64,000 nucleotides of DNA from Epinephelus fuscoguttatus. Its lineage: Eukaryota > Chordata > Actinopteri > Perciformes > Serranidae. Position numbers and translations under genes: made by a program. Every line of letters starts with the position of its first letter. Positions within the stretch are counted from its first letter, which is position 1. The notes beneath the pieces were generated by a model, which worked only from the letters and a program-made list of their open reading frames with translations, was not told the DNA's origin and did no database searches. The stretch spans positions 19,059,479 to 19,123,478 of the forward strand of contig NC_064762.1 of the NCBI RefSeq assembly GCF_011397635.1, read 5' to 3'. Positions 58,569 through 64,000 of the stretch are shown in pieces.

Positions 58569-58828
58569 ATACTATACATGTGGGTGGTGGCAAAGGCCTT
58601 TTAGTAAGTAAATGTGTTTTTGCTAGCTTGGTGTTGAGGCAGTTTTATTAAACATATATTAAATCTAGATTGTTTTGGAGTATATATCGCCAATATCTCC
58701 AACTATCTGCAACATACTCCAAAACAATCTAGATTTAATATATGTTTAATAAAACTGCCTCAACACCAAGCTAGCAAAAACACATTTACTTACTAAAAGG
58801 CCTTTGCCACCACCCACATGTATAGTAT
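58569..58828. repeat. Perfect 115-bp inverted repeat with 30-bp spacer
   Basis: 58569-58683 is the exact reverse complement of 58714-58828; the spacer is 58684-58713. It lies between the two Tc1-like copies. The spacer's cgccaatatctccaac recurs at 60545-60560 beyond the second Tc1 copy. Confidence 0.93.
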
Positions 58829-58841
58829 TGGCGATATATAT

Positions 58842-58892
<51 letters not shown>
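58842..58892. repeat. (TA)n microsatellite at Tc1 insertion
   Basis: Immediately precedes the Tc1-like element. A matching TA run follows it (60520-60542), so the element inserted into a TA tract, as expected for TA-targeting transposases. Confidence 0.92.
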
Positions 58893-58895
<3 letters not shown>

Positions 58896-60519
58896 TACAG
58901 GCCAAAAGTTTGGACACACCTTCTCATTCAATGCGTTTTCTTTATTTTCATGACTATTTACATTGTAGATTCTCACTGAAGGCATCAAAACTATGAATGA
59001 ACACATGTGGAGTTATGTACTTAACAAAAAAAGGTGAAATAACTGAAAACATGTTTTATATTCTAGTTTCTTCAAAATAGCCACCCTTTGCTCTGATTAC
59101 TGCTTTGCACACTCTTGGCATTCTCTCCATGAGCTTCAAGAGGTAGTCACCTGAAATGGTTTCCACTTCACAGGTGTGCCTTATCAGGTTAATTAGTGGA
59201 ATTTCTTGCTTTATCAATGGGGTTGGGACCATCAGTTGTGTTGTGCAGAAGTCAGGTTAATACACAGCCGACAGCCCTATTGGACAACTGTTAAAATTCA
59301 TATTATGGCAAGAACCAATCAGCTAACTAAAGAAAAACGAGTGGCCATCATTACTTTAAGAAATGAAGGTCAGTCAGTCCGGAAAATTGCAAAAACTTTA
59401 AATGTGTCCCCAAGTGGAGTCGCAAAAACCATCAAGTGCTACAACGAAACTGGCACACATGAGGACCGACCCAGGAAAGGAAGACCAAGAGTCACCTCTG
59501 CTTCTGAGGATAAGTTCATCCGAGTCACCAGCCTCAGAAATCGCAAGTTAACAGCAGCTCAGATCGGAGACCAGATGAATGCCACACAGTGTTCTAGCAG
59601 CAGACCCATCTCTAGAACAACTGTTAAGAGGAGACTGCGCGAATCAGGCCTTCATGGTCAAATAGCTGCTAGGAAACCACTGCTAAGGAGAGGCAACAAG
59701 CAGAAGAGATTTGTTTGGGCCAAGAAACACAAGGAATGGACATTAGACCAGTGGAAATCTGTGCTTTGGTCTGATGAGTCCAAATTTGAGATCTTTGGTT
59801 CCAACTGCCGTGTCTTTGTGAGACGCAGAAAAGGTGAACGGATGGATTCCACATGCCTGGTTCCCACTGTGAAGCATGGAGGAGGAGGTGTGATGGTGTG
59901 GGGGTGTTTTGCTGGTGACACTGTTGGGGATTTATTCAAAACTGAAGGCACACTGAACCAGCATGGCTACCACAGCATCCTGCAGCGACATGCCATCCCA
60001 TCCGGTTTGCGTTTAGTTGGACGATCATTTATTTTTCAACAGGACAATGACCCCAAACACACCTCCAGGCTGCGTAAGGGCTATTTGACCAAGAAGGAGA
60101 GTGATGGAGTGCTGCGGCAGATGACCTGGCCTCCACAGTCACCAGACCTGAACCCAATCGAGATGGTTTGGGGTGAGCTGGACCGCAGAGTGAAGGCAAA
60201 GGGGCCAACAAGTGCTAAACACCTCTGGGAACTCCTTCAAGACTGTTGGAAAACCATTTCAGGTGACTACCTCTTGAAGCTCATGGAGAGAATGCCAAGA
60301 GTGTGCAAAGCAGTAATCAGAGCAAAGGGTGGCTATTTTGAAGAAACTAGAATATAAAACATGTTTTCAGTTATTTCACCTTTTTTGTTAAGTACATAAC
60401 TCCACATGTGTTCATTCATAGTTTTGATGCCTTCAGTGAGAATCTACAATGTAAATAGTCATGAAAATAAAGAAAACGCATTGAATGAGAAGGTGTGTCC
60501 AAACTTTTGGCCTGTACTG
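58893..60519 (+). mobile_element. Tc1-like element with 270-bp terminal inverted repeats, DD38E type
   Basis: 1627 bp flanked by TA. The left end cagtacaggccaaaagtttg is repeated inverted at the right. The arms (58893-59163 and 60250-60519) are nearly perfect, with one A-run indel, and the right arm includes the last 35 or so transposase codons. It carries an apparently intact ORF, so the copy may be recent or autonomous. Confidence 0.93.
59305..60357 (+). CDS. Tc1/mariner-superfamily transposase, intact, DD38E spacing
   Basis: A cut-and-paste transposase acting in the nucleus at the element's TIRs and TA targets. It has 350 residues without frameshift or stop. The ATG at 59305 (MARTNQLTKEKR) is chosen over an upstream in-frame ATG at 59206 because it starts the conserved domain. 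Residues 10-50 form the first helix-turn-helix (ITLRNEGQSVRKIAKTLNVS). A basic GRPR linker lies near 59-62 and a second helix-turn-helix around 80-112. The catalytic triad is Asp157 (WSDESKF), Asp247 (FQQDNDPKH) and Glu286 (SPDLNPIE). Thirty-eight residues separate Asp247 from Glu286, against 34 in classical Tc1, which matches the published Intruder/DD38E lineage as I recall it. Activity is inferred from intactness only. Confidence 0.95.
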   Translation: MARTNQLTKEKRVAIITLRNEGQSVRKIAKTLNVSPSGVAKTIKCYNETGTHEDRPRKGRPRVTSASEDKFIRVTSLRNRKLTAAQIGDQMNATQCSSSRPISRTTVKRRLRESGLHGQIAARKPLLRRGNKQKRFVWAKKHKEWTLDQWKSVLWSDESKFEIFGSNCRVFVRRRKGERMDSTCLVPTVKHGGGGVMVWGCFAGDTVGDLFKTEGTLNQHGYHSILQRHAIPSGLRLVGRSFIFQQDNDPKHTSRLRKGYLTKKESDGVLRQMTWPPQSPDLNPIEMVWGELDRRVKAKGPTSAKHLWELLQDCWKTISGDYLLKLMERMPRVCKAVIRAKGGYFEETRI

Positions 60520-60774
60520 TATATATATATATATATATATATCTCGCCAATATCTCCAACGTACTATACATGTGGTACAGTTGGTGGGTGTAGCTCTGCA
60601 GGAGTATACGTGTATCCACTGCTAGCTCACCTAGCACCACTGAGTTAGCTAATGTTACAGCTTGGCCTAGGAGGACACAATTAATGTTTACATCTTGTAC
60701 TTGTGAGCACAAGTCCCCCTTCCATGAGCAGGTGCACGCTTCTTCTGCGTGGTGATACAGTTGGCTGGTGTAAG

Positions 60775-61075
60775 TCGCCTCACAGCAAGAGGGTTCCTGG
60801 TTCGATCTCAGGAGGGAGCCCTTCTGTGCGAGTTTGCATGTTCTCCCCGTATCAGTGTGGGTTTTCTCCGAGTACTCCGGCTTCCTCCCACAGTCCAAGT
60901 ACATGCAGGTTAAAAGGTGACACTAAATTGTCCGTGGGTGTGAATGTGAGTGTGAATGGTTGTCTGTCTCTATGTGTCAGCGCTGTGATAGTCTGGCAAA
61001 CTGTCCAGGGTGTACCCTGCCTCTCGCCCTGCGACCCTCAAGAGGATAAGCAGTTATGAAAATGGATGGAATTCT
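60775..61075 (+). repeat. Dispersed teleost repeat, copy 2
   Basis: 'cacagcaagagggttcctgg', 'gtactccggcttcctcccac', 'ccagggtgtaccctgcctct' and the end 'gaaaatggatgga' match 435-745 in opposite orientation. This copy is longer and better preserved. Confidence 0.82.
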
Positions 61076-61079
61076 AGTG

Positions 61080-61320
61080 AGATTCAAAAACCTTTTTTTT
61101 CATATTTAAACCATCACATTTAAAGATATTGAGTAAAAGCAAGTTGGTTGTGTAGTTTCAGCCCTTAAAACCCAGCATGTGTAATTTTTTTGTAATCAAC
61201 GGACATAAACCTCTCATCATGTCGTCAAAATCCCCAAATCCCCAGAAACAATACCACACCATGACATCAGTGAGCATTTGCCTCTGTAAACGGTGGAAAG
61301 AGATGTTTTAAACATTTCCA
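61080..61320 (+). repeat. Local duplication, copy A
   Basis: 'cagcccttaaaacccagcat' through 'tggaaagagatgttttaaac' recurs about 615 bp downstream. The SINE at 61321 interrupts the end of this copy. Confidence 0.8.
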
Positions 61321-61672
61321 GGGGCGGCAGTAGCTCAGTCCATAGAGACTCGGGTTGGGAATTGGAGGGTTGTTGGTTTAAGCCCCCATCTGGACCAAAT
61401 ATGGGGCGTGGACTGGTAGCTGAAGAAGTGCCAGTTTGCCTTCTGGGCACTGCCATGGTGCCCTTGAGCAAGGCACGGGGCCCCCAACTGCTCAACACTC
61501 CTGTCCATTGACAGCCCCCCTTGCTCTGACATCTCTCCATTTAATGCATGTATAGGTCCTGTTTGTGCATGTGTGTGTTTTTTTTTGGGCTTGTGTGTAT
61601 ATGACAACAGAGTGAAAAAATCTAATTTCCCTTCAGGGATTAATAAAACATATCTTCTTCTTCTTCTCCAAC
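61321..61672 (+). mobile_element. tRNA-derived SINE
   Basis: Starts ggggcggcagtagctcagtc (A-box-like), with a B-box-like 'ttgttggtttaagcccc'. The middle carries 'gcccttgagcaaggcac' and 'cccccaactgctc', and the end is 'cagggattaataaaacatat' with a cttctt tail. The structure fits percomorph tRNA-SINEs with a LINE-like 3' tail. The short ORFs across it are artefacts. Confidence 0.85.
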
Positions 61673-61679
61673 TGTCCCT

Positions 61680-61935
61680 TTTCATGTTTATAATGTCGTC
61701 TAAAGTTTGGTGATGTAAATTATGATATTGTTATTGTTATTGACTAAAAGCAAATTGGTTGGTTGGTTAGATTCAGCCCTTAAAACCCACCATGTGTACT
61801 TTTTCTGTAATCAAAGGACATAAACCTCTCATGTCGTCAAAATCCGAAATCCCCAGAAACAATACCACGCCTTGACATCCGAGCGAACCCTCGCCTCTGT
61901 AAACAGTGGAAAGAGATGTTTCAAACATTTGCTAG
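61680..61935 (+). repeat. Local duplication, copy B
   Basis: Partner of 61080-61320, uninterrupted: 'cagcccttaaaacccaccat' through 'tggaaagagatgtttcaaac'. Several substitutions and small deletions separate the copies. Confidence 0.8.
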
Positions 61936-64000
61936 CTGTCCCTGCCCTTGAATATTATCACCAAACAGCATTTAAGTCCTTTTATGAGTGGTCAATACTA
62001 AGGGATTGATTTAAATTAATTAAATTAGAAGCGCAGCTTTTAATAACAATGTTGAGATCAATACATTTGATCTATGAAGATAAAATGTATATTAAAGTTC
62101 TCATAAATGCTGCAGTCTGAAGATTCATTTCAGGTTTTATGTCACCTAACCCTTAAGACACACTTATCCATGCACAGAAACGCACACATCAATTAATAGG
62201 ATAATCTGGAATAATCGTTTAAAGATAATAGGCTCGACCTCTGGCAGAAGGGGAAGTGGGCTGTTGGCTGTTTTCAGTAGGAGGGAGGCAAGAAAGTAGA
62301 GTATCAGCAGAGCAGCCCAGCCAGGGTCTGTGTTAATATTTGGCACAGAGGCCTGGGGGAACTTTCAGACATGTAAGTGACCCCATCTCTAACCGTTCCT
62401 CCTCTCCCTCTCCTCTCTTATGTTTCGCAACAACCAAGAAAAGCACCCAGCCCGGTGTCAGGTATCAGAGGATTGCTGTACGTCTGTTCTCATTTAATGC
62501 ACAAAACAAATATTGTGCAAGAGGACTTCCAGGAACTTGAGAGGAACATGGAGTTGTTTTGCTGTTTAGATCCCCCCAGACTGACGTGAGAAAGAGATTT
62601 ATCTCCTGGAGGGAGTGTGAGGTTAAATTTGTTCATGCACAAGCGCTCAGACACACACTGTTTTGGAAAACACTTGGCAGGATAATATGAATTAACATCA
62701 CATGTAAGGCAGGCGAGCGCTCTAACATTTTTGTCCTGAAAATTCCTCTCATGGCTGTATGAGCTGTTAACAGCCGCCCTGTGCTTCCACGGCACTCGTG
62801 AAAGTTATGTTCTCCTAATACTTTTATATTTTCACGGCAGTAAAATCAGTTAAGACACAGACATGGGAAGGGTGTGGAGCCTCACCAAGCTTTATTTACA
62901 TGCGCACCATTTCTTATACAAACTAGATTACAATTCAAAATGGAATACACAGGAAAAATACCCACTAACATCAAGTCGAGAAGAAGCAAGATTAATAAAG
63001 GGCAAAGTTCAAAGGGCAAAGTTCAGAGGGCGTATGGAGGGGAGCTGGCCTGGGCCTCTAAACAAGGATGGAAAAGAGGAGATAATGAAAAGGAAACTTC
63101 CAAGAGGTGATTAAGGTATCTAGTGGTATGTTTCTTTTCTTTTATTTTTTTTGCTTTTCTAAGCATTAAATTTGCACGTGTTTGTGCTGCAGGTGTGTGT
63201 TGGGCACCAGAGGAGATAATCTGTGCCTTCTCGAAGCACTGAGTGGTTGTGTGGAAGGCCTGCTCCACTATGACTAAGTGTAAACTATCTCCCCGAAGAG
63301 CCGAAACATTTTACACTGAATGTACAACATGTAAGGAACGCCTTCCCGCCATTGAGATTTGCAGTTTATCAGGGATCAATAACCCCTCTTTGAACAGAAA
63401 GGATCACAGGGTTCCCTGGATTCACCTTGTCAGTCTTCTTCACAGGAGGAGTGAAGCGCTTCTTATATTTAGCACGGTCAGTGTGGATAAACTCAAATGC
63501 TTAGCAGTTCGGGTGATGGCTCAGGATCCCCCCCCCCCCCGCCACAAGACATGTGATAAATGCTCTGGAAAGTTTAGATGTGACGAGGCGTTGGAAAGTC
63601 CAGCACGTTGTCAGAGGACGCTTTAAGCACGTCACAGTCATGACCAAACGCTCACTGAGAGCACCAGGACGTGAACCTGCTGTACTCCACATGGAATAAA
63701 ACAAGTGTGAAGCTGAGGAACGTCCGTAAAGGAGGCTGTGTCTGTACACACGCTCGCAACAATAAACCCATTAACGCGGAAGGATGTTACAAGTTCTGCT
63801 CTGTAAGCCCTGATTATTAAAAAACAGAACGTATGTGTGTTTGAGTGCTGAAGACACAGGATTCCTCTCTGTATTAAAATTTCTGTCGCAGGACGGCACC
63901 ATTGGAAGGGTCTCGGGGGGTACAGCTAGGTCATGCACTAAACCTCAGATAGCACAGTAGTTCATTCTAGCCAACCATGCACACACACTCCTCTGCCTTG
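61936..64000. other. Intergenic stretch to window end
   Basis: No gene recognised. A poly-C run lies at about 63530-63540. Short overlapping ORFs on both strands near 62.9-63.7 kb lack family resemblance. Confidence 0.45.

Noticed and set aside
59206..59304. 33-residue N-terminal extension of the Tc1-like transposase
   Set aside because: It is leader sequence read in frame. The conserved transposase begins at MARTNQLTKEKR (59305).
61217..61540. 107-codon - strand ORF
   Set aside because: Antisense reading of the SINE and its flank; no family resemblance.
32651..64000. FOXO3 or another syntenic host gene
   Set aside because: FOXO3 is the mammalian neighbour on this side of ARMC2, but no forkhead domain or other recognisable conserved exon was seen.
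1..64000. CRISPR arrays, operons, prophage or bacterial defence systems
   Set aside because: The repeats are eukaryotic micro/minisatellites and transposons, and the genes are intron-containing vertebrate genes.

Overview
The window comes from a vertebrate nuclear genome, most likely a spiny-rayed (percomorph) teleost. Genes are split by GT-AG introns. There are long CA/TG microsatellites, tRNA-derived SINEs, Tc1-like and hAT transposons and other teleost-style dispersed repeats. No bacterial, organellar or CRISPR feature was seen.

Two protein-coding genes can be read exon by exon. SESN1 (sestrin 1) is on the + strand. Nine coding exons from 3538 to 7104 give 488 residues, with a promoter-like segment at about 3.2-3.4 kb and a 3' UTR probably ending near 9.92 kb. 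ARMC2 (armadillo repeat containing 2) is on the - strand. At least sixteen coding exons run from 30559 down to 11462, with an untranslated first exon ending at 32407. The genes converge tail to tail about 1.4 kb apart, as I recall for the human SESN1/ARMC2 pair. They are not functionally linked as far as the sequence shows: SESN1 is a stress-induced leucine sensor upstream of mTORC1, and ARMC2 is a sperm-flagellum and cilium assembly factor.

The ARMC2 introns hold several repeats. The largest is a 1.5 kb minisatellite of a 16-bp unit (19.23-20.75 kb) that contains a 675-bp higher-order duplication. Others are a fold-back element at 12.5-12.9 kb and a local duplication at 22.2-23.7 kb.

From 32.7 kb to the end I recognise no conserved host gene. 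This part is mainly intergenic DNA and mobile elements: a tRNA-SINE with target-site duplication (39.5 kb), a TIR element (41.2-42.2 kb), a complete non-autonomous hAT element with an 8-bp target duplication and a BED zinc-finger ORF (42.27-43.33 kb), and a Tc1-like cluster at 57.56-60.52 kb. The Tc1 cluster has an internally deleted copy, a perfect 115-bp inverted repeat and an apparently intact 350-residue transposase whose D-E spacing is 38. A second SINE at 61.3 kb sits inside one half of a local duplication.

The points most worth checking are a candidate p53 element in SESN1 intron 1, the unresolved N-terminal exon phase of ARMC2, the DD38E transposon with very long TIRs, and the 115-bp palindrome beside it. 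I did not find a clearly new multi-gene system.
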